Source of the DNA: Alphaproteobacteria bacterium
Lineage (GTDB): Bacteria; Pseudomonadota; Alphaproteobacteria; JAAEOK01
Assembly: GCA_024244705.1 (NCBI GenBank)
Contig: JAAEOK010000073.1
Coordinates: forward strand, 62,001 to 126,000
Reading direction: 5' to 3'
DNA length: 64,000 nucleotides
Below are positions 10,164-18,671 of the stretch, in pieces; position 1 is the first letter of the stretch, and each line of letters begins with the position of its first letter. The translations under genes were made by a program, and so were the position numbers. Under the pieces are notes generated by a model, which had not been told where the DNA came from, ran no database searches, and worked only from the letters and a program-made list of their open reading frames with translations.

Positions 10164-10694
10164 TTAGGCAGCAGTCTTGGCGAAAGTTTCGAAAGTCTTC
10201 TGGACGCGCACCGAAATCGGCTTCGCCGCTTCGTTGGCGACCTGGCTCGTCAGCTCCGACAGCTTGGTGGTTTCGGCGACAACCTCGTCAAAGGTCTTAC
10301 GCGCGAAATCGTTCTGCAGATCGACCACCTCGTTGAAGGTCTTGGCCGACAGCACGGCCTTGGTGTTCGACAGGCCGGCTTCGACGGTGCGCCGGGCGGT
10401 CGAGATGAAGGCGGCGTTGATCGCCTCGACACCCCTCAAATAGACGTCGCCGGCGGCGACGAACGCGTCGAGGTTCTGCTTGTTGAAGGCATAGACCTCG
10501 TCGAACGCCTTGAGCGCCTGGGCGTTGGCCTTTTCGGCCTGATCCTGGGTCATCTTGACCGCCTTTTCGACGTTCTGGGCGGCGGCATCGGTGCCGGCCT
10601 TGACCGCGGTCTCGACGGCGGCGGCGCCGTTCTTGACAGCCGCTTCGACTTGCGTCGCGCGCGGCTTCGTCACTTTGGTCTTGCGAGTAGCCAT
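10164..10694 (-). CDS. Phasin family protein (polyhydroxyalkanoate granule-associated)
   Basis: 176 residues, almost entirely helical, Ala/Lys-rich, without a signal peptide. The N-terminal tail is basic (ATRKTKVTKPRA), and the phasin_2 domain spans about residues 55-165 with 'FNKQNLDAFVAAGDVYLRGVEAIN'. Phasins coat PHA granules and set their size and number. The start is ATG at 10694, with AGGAG seven bases upstream. Two TGC-N3-GCA elements lie upstream, as expected for control by the PHA-sensing repressor PhaR (not in this window). A strong hairpin terminator follows. Confidence 0.92.
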   Translation of the reverse strand: MATRKTKVTKPRATQVEAAVKNGAAAVETAVKAGTDAAAQNVEKAVKMTQDQAEKANAQALKAFDEVYAFNKQNLDAFVAAGDVYLRGVEAINAAFISTARRTVEAGLSNTKAVLSAKTFNEVVDLQNDFARKTFDEVVAETTKLSELTSQVANEAAKPISVRVQKTFETFAKTAA

Positions 10695-10764
10695 GGGAGT
10701 TTCTCCTGTCTGCCCTGGGCCGCGCGAATCCCGGCCGGTTGAGCATTGCTGTGAATGATTATGT

Positions 10765-10773
10765 TGCACTGCA
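10765..10773. promoter_or_regulatory. PhaR-type operator, proximal (TGC-N3-GCA)
   Basis: TGCACTGCA, a TGC-N3-GCA palindrome extended to TTGC-N3-GCAA, about 70 bases upstream of the phasin ATG and just upstream of a CATAAT that could be its -10. PhaR/AniA-type repressors bind CTGC-N3-GCAG-like sites at phasin promoters in Paracoccus and Rhodobacter. The role here is inferred from position and motif. Confidence 0.6.
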
Positions 10774-10821
10774 ACACTCCGTTAATTTAGGAAATCCCCG
10801 CCCGTTGTCAATGAGAAATTG

Positions 10822-10830
10822 TGCGTTGCA
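10822..10830. promoter_or_regulatory. PhaR-type operator, distal (TGC-N3-GCA)
   Basis: TGCGTTGCA, a second TGC-N3-GCA element 57 bases (about five helical turns) upstream of the first. Two such sites in a 60-base stretch next to a phasin gene support the operator reading. Spacing by whole turns could allow tetramer bridging. Confidence 0.55.
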
Positions 10831-10924
10831 GCAAAAATCCTACTGACCGAGTCTCGGGCCTCCGAATGGGCCGACCCGGCATGGTCTCCGGGCACTGCGT
10901 CAAATTGTCCCCGGTTAATATTAG

Positions 10925-10945
10925 GAATGCAAATCATTCTTAATC
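10925..10945. promoter_or_regulatory. Fur-like AT-rich palindrome upstream of the multicopper oxidase
   Basis: GAATG-CAAAT-CATTC is a perfect 5-bp inverted repeat with a 5-base spacer, continuing into TTAATC. The AAATCATT core and length resemble Fur/Mur-type boxes, and the stretch is unusually AT-rich for this genome. It lies about 50 bases upstream of the oxidase ATG. Iron or manganese control is plausible but unproven. Confidence 0.4.
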
Positions 10946-10991
10946 GCGGTATTTGTTCCCGTCTAGCGAAGTCAATGAGGGTAGGCAGAAC

Positions 10992-12125
10992 ATGAGGACT
11001 GCAATCGGTCGGCGCCTGGCCTTCGCGGCCGCCGGGATCACGCTGGCGCTCTTTACAATCCCGGGACCGGCGACCGCCGCCGAACGGGTCTACTACGTCG
11101 CCGCCGAAGAGACAGCTTGGGACTATGCACCGGCAGGGCGAAACGTGATGATGGGCCGGCCGTTCGACGACGACGAAAGCGTATTCGTGGAACGAACTCC
11201 GGCGACAGTCGGCGGCACCTACGTCAAGGCGCTCTATCGGCAATACGCCGACGCCGACTTCACGACGCCCCTGCCCCGCCCCGAGGCGTGGGCGCATCTT
11301 GGCTTTCTCGGTCCCGTTCTGCATGCCGAAGTCGGCGACACGATCCGGGTGCATTTCAAGAACAACGCGAGCCGGCCCTTTACCATGCACCCGCACGGGG
11401 TGTTCTACGACAAGGCGTCGGAGGGCGCACCCTATGCAGACGGCACCGCCGGCGCCGACAAAGCCGACGACGCGGTGCCGCCCGGCGCGACCCATACCTA
11501 TGTCTGGGAGGTCCCGGAGCGCGCCGGCCCCGGCCCCAACGACCCGAGCTCGATCGCCTGGCTCTACCATTCCCACGTCGATGCGGTCCGCGATTCCAAT
11601 GCCGGCCTGGTCGGTGCCATCGTCGTCACCGCCCAAGGCCAGGCCACGGCCGATGGTGCGCCGCGCGATATCGACCGCGAATTCGTCACCCTGTTTACCG
11701 TCACCGACGAAAACCAGAGCTGGTACCTGGACCGCAACATCGAGACGTTCGCCGACCCGGCCCACGTCGACCCGAACGACGAAGCATTCCAGGAAAGCAA
11801 CCTGATGCACGGCATCAACGGCTACATTTACGGCAATCTGCCGGGGCTGAAGATGAACGCCGGCGAGCGGACGCGCTGGTACACCCTCGCGCTCGGCACC
11901 GAGGTCGATTTGCACACGCCGCACTGGCACGGCAACACCGGCCTATCCGACGGCAGGCGGGTCGATGTCGTCGATCTGCTGCCGGCCTCGAGCCGGGTCG
12001 TCGACGTGACCCCGGACAGCCAGGGCGTCTGGATGTTCCACTGTCACGTCAACGATCATATCGCGGCCGGGATGACGGCGCTCTACGAGGTCGGCGCCGG
12101 AGACAGCGCCGAACCGGCCGACTGA
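10992..12125 (+). CDS. Exported multicopper oxidase (two-domain, ceruloplasmin/nitrite-reductase type)
   Basis: 377 residues with a cleavable signal peptide (RRLAFAAAGITLALF...ATAA), so periplasmic. The copper ligand sets of multicopper oxidases are complete: MHPHG and YHSHVDA in the first cupredoxin domain, HTPHWHG and HCHVNDHIAAGM (type 1 Cys, flanking type 3 His, and axial Met) in the second. Three-domain laccases are about 500 residues, so this is a two-domain or compact member. Likely substrates are Fe(II), Cu(I), Mn(II) or phenols; the Fur-like box upstream tips the balance to a metal oxidase. ATG at 10992 is chosen because the signal peptide begins there. It ends 7 bases from the convergent lysS stop. 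Confidence 0.87.
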   Translation: MRTAIGRRLAFAAAGITLALFTIPGPATAAERVYYVAAEETAWDYAPAGRNVMMGRPFDDDESVFVERTPATVGGTYVKALYRQYADADFTTPLPRPEAWAHLGFLGPVLHAEVGDTIRVHFKNNASRPFTMHPHGVFYDKASEGAPYADGTAGADKADDAVPPGATHTYVWEVPERAGPGPNDPSSIAWLYHSHVDAVRDSNAGLVGAIVVTAQGQATADGAPRDIDREFVTLFTVTDENQSWYLDRNIETFADPAHVDPNDEAFQESNLMHGINGYIYGNLPGLKMNAGERTRWYTLALGTEVDLHTPHWHGNTGLSDGRRVDVVDLLPASSRVVDVTPDSQGVWMFHCHVNDHIAAGMTALYEVGAGDSAEPAD

Positions 12126-12132
12126 TCGCCGA

Positions 12133-13719
12133 TCAGGCGGCGTCGAGGTCGTCGCCGGCGAGCACCCGGGCGACGAGTTCGCGCGTTTCCACGAGCCCGT
12201 AGAGGGCGACGAACGAGCCCATCCGCGGGCCCTGGCTTCGACCGAGCAGAACCTCGTAGAGGGCACGGAACCAGTCGCGCAGGTTCTCGAAATCGTGGCG
12301 CTTGCCGACCTCGTAGATTTCGGTCTGGATCGCCTCGCCGTCGGCATCGTCGGGCAGCGCCGCAAGCACCGCAAGCAGGTCTTCGAGCGCGCCCCGCTCG
12401 ACCTCGCTCGGCGGGCGGTGGCGAATCGTCGGCTTGACGAAATCCCTGTAGTAGCGGATGGCGTACTCGACCAGGGCGTCGAGCTGCGGCGACTCGGCGG
12501 CACTATGGACTTTCTCGTGGCGCGACAGGAATCCCCAGATGACGGCCTTGTCCTCGGAATGGCAGGCGCTGACTAGATTGAGTAGGAGCGCGAACGGGAT
12601 CGGCGGCACCTCGTCGGGCGGGGCGCCGCTATGGATGTGCCAGGCCGGGTTTTCGAGCCGCGCCGGCGGCGCTTCGTCGGCGTATTTGCGGACGAAGGTG
12701 TAATACTCGTCGACCGCCTTCGGGATGACGTCGAAATAGAGTCGTTTGGCCCGCCGCGGCTGCTGGTACATGAACAGCGCCAGGCTCTCCGGCGGCGCAT
12801 AGGCCAGCCATTCCTCGACGCTCAGCCCGTTGCCCTTGGATTTCGAGATCTTCTCGGCGTTCTCGTCGAGAAACAGCTCGTAATTGAAGCCGTCGGGGGG
12901 AGTGCCGCCGAGGATGCGGCAGATCTTGCTCGACAGCCGCACCGAGTCGATCAGGTCCTTGCCCGACATCTCGTAATCGACGCCGAGCGCGTACCAGCGC
13001 ATCGCCCAGTCGACTTTCCATTGCAGCTTGCAGGCGCCGCCGGTCACCGGAACCTCGACCCGGGCGCCGTCCTCGTCCTCGTAGGTCACCGTCCCGGCAT
13101 CGGCATCGTGGGCGACGATCGGGACTTGGAGCACCCGTCCGGTCCGCGGACAAAGCGGCAGGAACGGGCTATAGGTCGCCTGCCGCTCGGCGCCGAGCGA
13201 CGGCAGCATGACCGCCATGACCGCATCGTAAAGGCGCAACACCTGCAGCAGGGCGGCGTCGAAGCGGCCGTCGCGGTAGCACCCGGTTGAGCTGACGAAT
13301 GTGTAGTCGAAACCGAACGAATCGAGAAAACTGCGCAGCCGCGCATTGTTATGGTGGCCAAAGCTCTCGTGAGTGCCGAACGGATCCGGGATCTCGGTCA
13401 ACGGCTTGCCGAGGTGTTCGGCGACCATGTCTTGGTTGGGAATGTTGCCGGGCACCTTGCGCAACCCGTCCATGTCGTCGGAGAACGCGTACAGCCGGGT
13501 CGGCAACCCGGTCATGGTCTCGAAGGCGTGGCGCACCATGGTCGTCCGGGCGACCTCGCCGAAGGTGCCGATATGGGGCAGGCCCGAGGGCCCGTAGCCG
13601 GTCTCGAACAGCACGTAACCCTTCTCCGGCGCGGCGTCGCCGACCCGTTTGACCACATGCCGCGCCTCTTCGAACGGCCACGCCTTGGCCACGAGCGCGA
13701 GTTCGCGTTCGCTGGACAT
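12133..13719 (-). CDS. lysS: Lysine--tRNA ligase, class I
   Basis: 528 residues of the archaeal/alphaproteobacterial class I LysRS, unrelated to the usual class II enzyme. The HIGH-like motif is PHIGTFGE near residue 45 and the KMSKS-like motif is [11 protein letters not shown] near 280. It charges tRNA-Lys in the cytoplasm. ATG at 13719 is preferred; a longer frame adds 21 non-conserved codons. Class I LysRS is common in Alphaproteobacteria and supports the taxonomic reading. Confidence 0.95.
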   Translation of the reverse strand: MSSERELALVAKAWPFEEARHVVKRVGDAAPEKGYVLFETGYGPSGLPHIGTFGEVARTTMVRHAFETMTGLPTRLYAFSDDMDGLRKVPGNIPNQDMVAEHLGKPLTEIPDPFGTHESFGHHNNARLRSFLDSFGFDYTFVSSTGCYRDGRFDAALLQVLRLYDAVMAVMLPSLGAERQATYSPFLPLCPRTGRVLQVPIVAHDADAGTVTYEDEDGARVEVPVTGGACKLQWKVDWAMRWYALGVDYEMSGKDLIDSVRLSSKICRILGGTPPDGFNYELFLDENAEKISKSKGNGLSVEEWLAYAPPESLALFMYQQPRRAKRLYFDVIPKAVDEYYTFVRKYADEAPPARLENPAWHIHSGAPPDEVPPIPFALLLNLVSACHSEDKAVIWGFLSRHEKVHSAAESPQLDALVEYAIRYYRDFVKPTIRHRPPSEVERGALEDLLAVLAALPDDADGEAIQTEIYEVGKRHDFENLRDWFRALYEVLLGRSQGPRMGSFVALYGLVETRELVARVLAGDDLDAA

Positions 13720-14207
13720 GTTCCCGATCACACCTTGCCGTGAATGCGGCGCGAAGCTAGGCGCTACCAAAAGCAAGGTCAACCGCGACGCAGCGCGCTA
13801 GCGGGTGCGCCGGGCGGTCCATATACTCGCGCCATGCCGGCGACGACACCGACCCGCCGGCGCGGGCCGGCAACATCATATCGTACGTTGAGCACCCTCC
13901 CCCTCGAAGGGGGAGGGTCGGGGTGGGGGTGGTCCCGCAATCACCGGCGTGACATATCGAATTCTGTCGATGAGTTCCCCCTCCCCTCGATCCCCTCCCT
14001 CCAGGGGAGGGGAGGATTTCGTGCGGCACATGGTTTCGAAAGTCGCTCGATGGCCGACGCGGGATGCAACGAGTAACAATGTTCCCCAACTCGGAACATT
14101 GACCTAGCATTTCACAGCCCTTCCTTTGGGATAGTCCCGACTGTATCCACTCTCCTAGACGGAACAAACCAACACAAACTCTGCGGCGCCCAAGTAGGAA
14201 TCCGAGC
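13720..14207. other. Gene-free intergenic region with palindromic repeats
   Basis: Nearly 490 bases with no gene I can support. It holds the lysS promoter side, the GC-rich palindromic repeats described separately, and from about 14080 a clearly more AT-rich stretch leading into the small gene at 14208. The frames open here are low-complexity products of the repeats. Confidence 0.6.
13894..14016. repeat. Palindromic GC-rich intergenic repeat pair
   Basis: The left element is a perfect 11-bp stem with a CGA loop (13894-13918, ACCCTCCCCCT / AGGGGGAGGGT) followed by a G-rich tail. The right element (about 13978-14016) has CCTCCCCT...AGGGGAGG arms around an inner C-rich block. This matches the look of palindromic elements scattered between genes in many alphaproteobacteria, sometimes mobilised by REP-associated transposases. 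No other copy was noticed in the window. Confidence 0.5.
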
Positions 14208-14441
14208 ATGAAGTATTCTGACGGCGAGGAAATTAGATTGGGTGACCGTGTCGAGGTTTGGCACGGAAACCGGGGTGTCGTCGTGTGCGATATCGATTTA
14301 TCCAACTACACCAAAGAATACCCCGAAGCCGATTGGTCCTACCTCAAAACCGGAGTTTTGATCGAAACAGAAAAAGGCGGGTTGCTCTATTTGGACGAGG
14401 CAGACGAAGACCTTCGGTTGCTGGAGAGATCAAGACCCTGA
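14208..14441 (+). CDS. Small conserved hypothetical protein (possibly acquired)
   Basis: 77 residues, acidic, probably cytoplasmic, with a beta-rich SH3/KOW-like pattern: 'GEEIRLGDRVEVWHGNRGVVV' followed by 'DWSYLKTGVLIET' and 'EADEDLRLLER'. Similar short proteins occur scattered in Proteobacteria without a known role, some near toxin or immunity genes; I do not recognise a function. Base composition is visibly lower in GC than the neighbours, with AT-ending codons, and the palindromic repeats sit just upstream, so transfer is likely. Confidence 0.6.
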   Translation: MKYSDGEEIRLGDRVEVWHGNRGVVVCDIDLSNYTKEYPEADWSYLKTGVLIETEKGGLLYLDEADEDLRLLERSRP

Positions 14442-14486
14442 TATTGCCGTCCGCGGCGGAGCTGGTTTATTTCTATACTCCCGCCC

Positions 14487-17240
14487 ATGTCGTCCGCCCC
14501 GCCGCCCGCGCCCCGTCTCGAAGCCGATGCTCTCGTGGTCGGCCGCCGCGTCGCGAAACTGTTCACCACCGATGGCGAGCTCCGCGACATCGGCCACGAC
14601 GACGCCCGGGCGCTGGTTCGTGCCGGGCCGGTCCTGATCTGCCACCGGATGGCGACCGCGCGACGGCTCGGCATCGACCCCTTTCCCGCCTTCGACCTGC
14701 TCGAGCTGTTCGCCTTTGCCCGGCCGGCAACGTTCTGCCTGCCCACCGGGCGCGGGCTCGCCGCCGCCCTCGGCCTGCCGCTGCCGCTCAGCCTGGACGA
14801 CGAGCCGACGACACTCGCCACCGCCGCCGAACGCCTGCTCGCCGAACTCGCCGCCACTCCGGAGGCGGCGGCCGAACCGGCGGCCGGTATCGCCCGGGTG
14901 ATGGCGGCCGGCGGCTGGCCGTGGGGAGCGCCGGTCCTGGAGGCCCTGGCGGCGCCCGCCGGCGGCAGGGCGGAGACCCGCTCGCTGGCGGTGTGGGAAC
15001 GGCTGCCGGCATGGGAGGAACAGGCCCCGCCAGCACCGCCCGAGGACTATCCGGTATCGCCGGATGCCGCCCGCGCGCGCCTCGGCGACCTGCTCGGCGG
15101 GGATGCCGAGGCGCGACCGCAGCAGGTCGATTACGCGATGGCGGTGAGCGACGCCTTCCAGCCGCGGGCCGAGGCCGACGCGCCCAATTTCGTCCTCGCC
15201 GAGGCCGGCACCGGCGTCGGCAAGACGCTCGGCTATGTCGCCCCGGCCAGCTTGTGGGCGGAGCGCAACGGCGGCACCGTGTGGTTCAGCACCTACACCC
15301 GCAACCTCCAGCACCAGATCGACCGCGAGCTCGACCGCCTGTGCGCCGATCCGGAGGACAAGGCGCGGCGTATCGTCCTGCGCAAAGGCCGGGAGAACTA
15401 TTTCTGCCTGCTCAACATGGAAGATCGCGTGCGCAGCCTGGCGGCGCGGCCTGGCGACGCCGTCGCGCTCGGACTGATGGCGCGGTGGGCGGCGGCGAGC
15501 CATGACGGCGACATGACCGGCGGCGACTTCCCGGCCTGGCTCGGCGACCTCCTCGGCCCGGGCCTGACCACCGGGCTCGCCGACCGCCGCGGCGAATGCA
15601 TCTATTCGGCCTGCTCCCATTACGGCAAATGCTTCATCGAGCATACCGTCCGCCGCGCCCGCCGCGCCGACATCGTGGTCGCCAACCACGCCCTGGTGAT
15701 GATCCAGGCCGCGCTCGGCGGCGGCGAGGACATGCGGCGCACGACGCGCTTCGTGTTCGACGAGGGGCACCATTTGTTCGACGCCGCCGACAGCGCATTC
15801 TCGGCCCATTTGTCGGCCTCCGAGACCGCGGAATTGCGGCGCTGGCTGGTCGGCGGCGAAACCCGGCGGCGCTCCCGCGCGCGCGGCCTCGAACGCCGTA
15901 TCGGCGATATCGTCGCCGCCGACGACGATGGCCGCGAGGCACTCGAAAAAGTGGTCCGCGGGGCGCGCGCCTTACCCGCCGAAAGCTGGCGGCAGCGCCT
16001 GATCGACGGCCGCGCGGTCGGCCCGGCCGAGGCCTTCCTGGCCGAGGTCAGGCGCCTGGTCTATGCCCGCGTGCCAAACGATTCCTCGCCCTATGGGCTC
16101 GAGGCCGACGCGCGCCCGGCCGACGCGCCGCTGCTCGCCGCCGCGGCCGCCCTCGATGACGCGCTGGCGCACTTGCTGACCCCGGTCAAGGCGCTCGCCC
16201 AGTCGCTCGCCGACCGCCTCGACGGCGATGCGGCGCGTCTCGATTCGGCGACCCGGATGCGCATCGAGGCGGTGGTCCGCGGCCTCAAGCAGCGCGGCAT
16301 CCTGCAGATCGAGGCGTGGCGACGGATGCTGGCGGAACTGGCCGAGGAACCGGCGGATACGGTCGTCGATTGGCTCGCCGTCGACCGTTACGAAGGCCGC
16401 GATTTCGATGTCGGCATGCATCGCCATTGGGTCGATCCGATGGCGCCCTTCGCCGAATTCGTCGCCCGGCCGGCGCACGGCATCGTCGTCACCTCGGCGA
16501 CCTTGCGCGACGGCACCGGCGATGCCGACGCCGATTGGCAGGCCGCCGATCTGCGCAGCGGGGCCGCCCACCTCGGCGCGCCGACGGCGACCCGGATCGC
16601 CGTCCCCTCGCCTTTCAACTATATTGCCCACACCCGGATCTTCGTCGTCACCGACGTGCGCAAGGACGACATGGACCAGGTCGCCGCCGCCTACCGCACC
16701 CTGATCGAGGCCGCCCGCGGCGGCGCCCTCGGCCTGTTCACCGCGATTACCCGGCTGCGCGCGGTCCACAAACGCATCGCCGATCCGCTCGACGAAGCGG
16801 GGCTCACCCTGCTGGCCCAGCATGTCGATCCGCTGAACACGGCGACCCTGGTCGAGATGTTCCGCGCCGAACCCGACGCCTCGCTGCTCGGCACCGATGC
16901 CGTGCGCGACGGCGTCGATGTCCCCGGCGAGGCGCTGCGCTTGATCGTCTTCGACCGGGTTCCGTGGCCGCGGCCGACGATTCTGCACCGAGTGCGGCGC
17001 ACCGCCTTCGGCGGCCGCGGCTATGACGACATGACGACGCGGCTGCGTCTGAAACAAGCTTACGGCAGACTGATCCGCCGCAACCAGGACCGCGGCGTTT
17101 TCGTCTTGCTCGATCCGATGATGCCGTCGCGGCTCTACGGTGCGTTCCCCGAGGGCGTCGAGGTCCACCGCGTCGGCCTTGCCGCGGCGGCGGCCGAGAC
17201 CCGCATCTTTCTGGAGGGCGACGGACCCGTTACAGGCTGA
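14487..17240 (+). CDS. ATP-dependent DNA helicase, DinG/XPD type with Fe-S domain
   Basis: 917-residue superfamily 2 helicase. Walker A is AGTGVGKT near residue 240, the DEAH box is FDEGHH near 425, and the late helicase motifs include 'LLGTDAVRDGVDVPGEALRLIVFDRVPWPRP' and 'QAYGRLIRR'. The Cys set (YFCLLN near 305, then GECIYSACSHYGKC near 370-383) matches the 4Fe-4S cluster of the DinG/XPD family. These enzymes unwind 5'-to-3' and resolve R-loops, D-loops and forked DNA during repair. The first 230 residues are an N-terminal extension typical of the alphaproteobacterial form. It overlaps the convergent AEC gene by 11 bases. Confidence 0.92.
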   Translation: MSSAPPPAPRLEADALVVGRRVAKLFTTDGELRDIGHDDARALVRAGPVLICHRMATARRLGIDPFPAFDLLELFAFARPATFCLPTGRGLAAALGLPLPLSLDDEPTTLATAAERLLAELAATPEAAAEPAAGIARVMAAGGWPWGAPVLEALAAPAGGRAETRSLAVWERLPAWEEQAPPAPPEDYPVSPDAARARLGDLLGGDAEARPQQVDYAMAVSDAFQPRAEADAPNFVLAEAGTGVGKTLGYVAPASLWAERNGGTVWFSTYTRNLQHQIDRELDRLCADPEDKARRIVLRKGRENYFCLLNMEDRVRSLAARPGDAVALGLMARWAAASHDGDMTGGDFPAWLGDLLGPGLTTGLADRRGECIYSACSHYGKCFIEHTVRRARRADIVVANHALVMIQAALGGGEDMRRTTRFVFDEGHHLFDAADSAFSAHLSASETAELRRWLVGGETRRRSRARGLERRIGDIVAADDDGREALEKVVRGARALPAESWRQRLIDGRAVGPAEAFLAEVRRLVYARVPNDSSPYGLEADARPADAPLLAAAAALDDALAHLLTPVKALAQSLADRLDGDAARLDSATRMRIEAVVRGLKQRGILQIEAWRRMLAELAEEPADTVVDWLAVDRYEGRDFDVGMHRHWVDPMAPFAEFVARPAHGIVVTSATLRDGTGDADADWQAADLRSGAAHLGAPTATRIAVPSPFNYIAHTRIFVVTDVRKDDMDQVAAAYRTLIEAARGGALGLFTAITRLRAVHKRIADPLDEAGLTLLAQHVDPLNTATLVEMFRAEPDASLLGTDAVRDGVDVPGEALRLIVFDRVPWPRPTILHRVRRTAFGGRGYDDMTTRLRLKQAYGRLIRRNQDRGVFVLLDPMMPSRLYGAFPEGVEVHRVGLAAAAAETRIFLEGDGPVTG

Positions 17241-18162
17241 CCAGCAGCCACGACAGCGACAACACCGACAACACCGTCGTCGCGACGATCGCGGCCGATG
17301 CGCGCTGGACGTAGGAATCATAGGTCTGGGCGAGAACGAAAACCAAGGCGCCGGTCGGCATGGCGGCCAGGAGCACGGCCGATTTGGCCCAGAAGGGCTC
17401 GACGGCGACCACGTAGCTGATCAAACCGAGGGTCGCCAGCGGGTGCACCACTAGCTTGAGCGCAACCAGCCAGCCGAGTTCCTTGACGTCGACCTGGCGC
17501 CAGCGACCAACCAGCGAGAGGCCGAGGGCGAACAGCGCCCCGGGGCCGGCGGTAGCGCCGAGAAGCTCGAAGAAGTTGACCACCGGCTGGGGCGGGAAGA
17601 AGCCGATCGCCGAGGCCGCGATTCCGGCCACCGGCGCGAAGACCAGCGGGCTGCGGACGACGGCAAGGAAGGCGCGGCCGAGGGCGACCAGGATTCCGGA
17701 TTCGCGGTGGCGGCCGATTTCGATCGCCGCCGTCGCCGCGCCGATGAGGACCGTCGAAACCACCACCGTGGCGAGCACCGCCGGCAGCAGGCGGTCGGGA
17801 CCGAAGGCAGCGAGAAACAAGGGAATGCCGAGATACCCGGTGTTGCCGAACACCGCGGTCGTCGCATGGAGGACGATCATGTCGAGGTTTCGGTGGCCGA
17901 ACAGGAAGCGCGCGCCGACCAGCCCCAACAGCACCGTGAACACCAGCCCGCCGATGTAGACGGTAAGGAAGGGCCCGTGAAAAAGGTTGCCGATCGGTAC
18001 CCGCGCCATCGACAGAAAAAGCAGCGGCGGCAGGGCGAAATAGAATACGAAGCGGTTGAGCGCCTCGGCGCTGGCCGGGCCCAACAGGCGGAACCGCCCA
18101 GCCAGGTATCCGGTCAATATGATGGCGAAAACCGGTAGAACGATGTCGACGACAGACTGCAA
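17230..18162 (-). CDS. AEC-family (auxin efflux carrier type) transporter
   Basis: 310-residue integral membrane protein with about ten hydrophobic segments in two five-helix halves, typical of the AEC/bile-acid-sodium-symporter fold: 'FAIILTGYLAGRF' at the start, 'NTGYLGIPLFLAAFG' at the first crossover and 'MPTGALVFVLAQ' in the second half. Members export or import organic anions such as malate; the substrate is unknown. The start is TTG at 18162 with GGGGAA upstream. Its stop overlaps the end of the helicase gene. Confidence 0.85.
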   Translation of the reverse strand: MQSVVDIVLPVFAIILTGYLAGRFRLLGPASAEALNRFVFYFALPPLLFLSMARVPIGNLFHGPFLTVYIGGLVFTVLLGLVGARFLFGHRNLDMIVLHATTAVFGNTGYLGIPLFLAAFGPDRLLPAVLATVVVSTVLIGAATAAIEIGRHRESGILVALGRAFLAVVRSPLVFAPVAGIAASAIGFFPPQPVVNFFELLGATAGPGALFALGLSLVGRWRQVDVKELGWLVALKLVVHPLATLGLISYVVAVEPFWAKSAVLLAAMPTGALVFVLAQTYDSYVQRASAAIVATTVLSVLSLSWLLVSL

Positions 18163-18237
18163 CTTGAGATTCCCCGCCCGGCCCCTTACCTATGGGGCGC
18201 ACCGCGGCCGATTCCGGCGCCGACGACCCTGAACAGA

Positions 18238-18654
18238 ATGGATGTCATCATGATCAAACCCCACGACGCGCTCATCTACACGATGGTTATGGTCTCGGCC
18301 GCCGACCGCAACATGTCGGATGCCGAACTACAGGCCATCGGCCGGGTCGTCAACCATCTGCCGGTTTTCCGCGATTTCGACGCCGACACCTTGCCGCTGG
18401 TCGCCCAGGATTGCGCCAAGCTGCTGAGTCGCGACGACGGCCTCGATCGCACCCTGGACACGATCCTGGTCTCGCTGCCCGAGCATCTGCGCGAGACCGC
18501 CTATGCGATCGCCTGCGATGTCGCCGCCGCCGACGGCCGCGTCGTCAACGAGGAGGTCCGGCTGCTCCAATTGCTGCGCGACAAGCTCGAGGTCGACCGC
18601 CTGATCGCCGCCGCCATCGAACGCGGCGCGCGGGCCCGCCACCAGACCGCCTAG
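18238..18654 (+). CDS. TerB-family protein
   Basis: 138 residues (134 if the in-frame ATG at 18250 is used), all helical. It has the two acidic metal-binding-type repeats of TerB-like proteins: 'MVSAADRNMSDAELQAIGRVV' and 'DVAAADGRVVNEEVRLLQLL'. TerB domains occur in tellurite resistance and in stress or membrane-associated complexes; a lone TerB in a chromosome usually has no assigned role. It precedes the dehydrogenase gene by 17 bases and is probably co-transcribed. Confidence 0.75.
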   Translation: MDVIMIKPHDALIYTMVMVSAADRNMSDAELQAIGRVVNHLPVFRDFDADTLPLVAQDCAKLLSRDDGLDRTLDTILVSLPEHLRETAYAIACDVAAADGRVVNEEVRLLQLLRDKLEVDRLIAAAIERGARARHQTA

Positions 18655-18671
18655 CGCCGGCTCATTTCGCC

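Noticed and set aside
13757-14305. 182-codon minus-strand frame across the palindromic repeats
   Set aside because: Its sequence is generated by the repeats and is rich in Gly/Arg/Pro; it overlaps the small gene at 14208.
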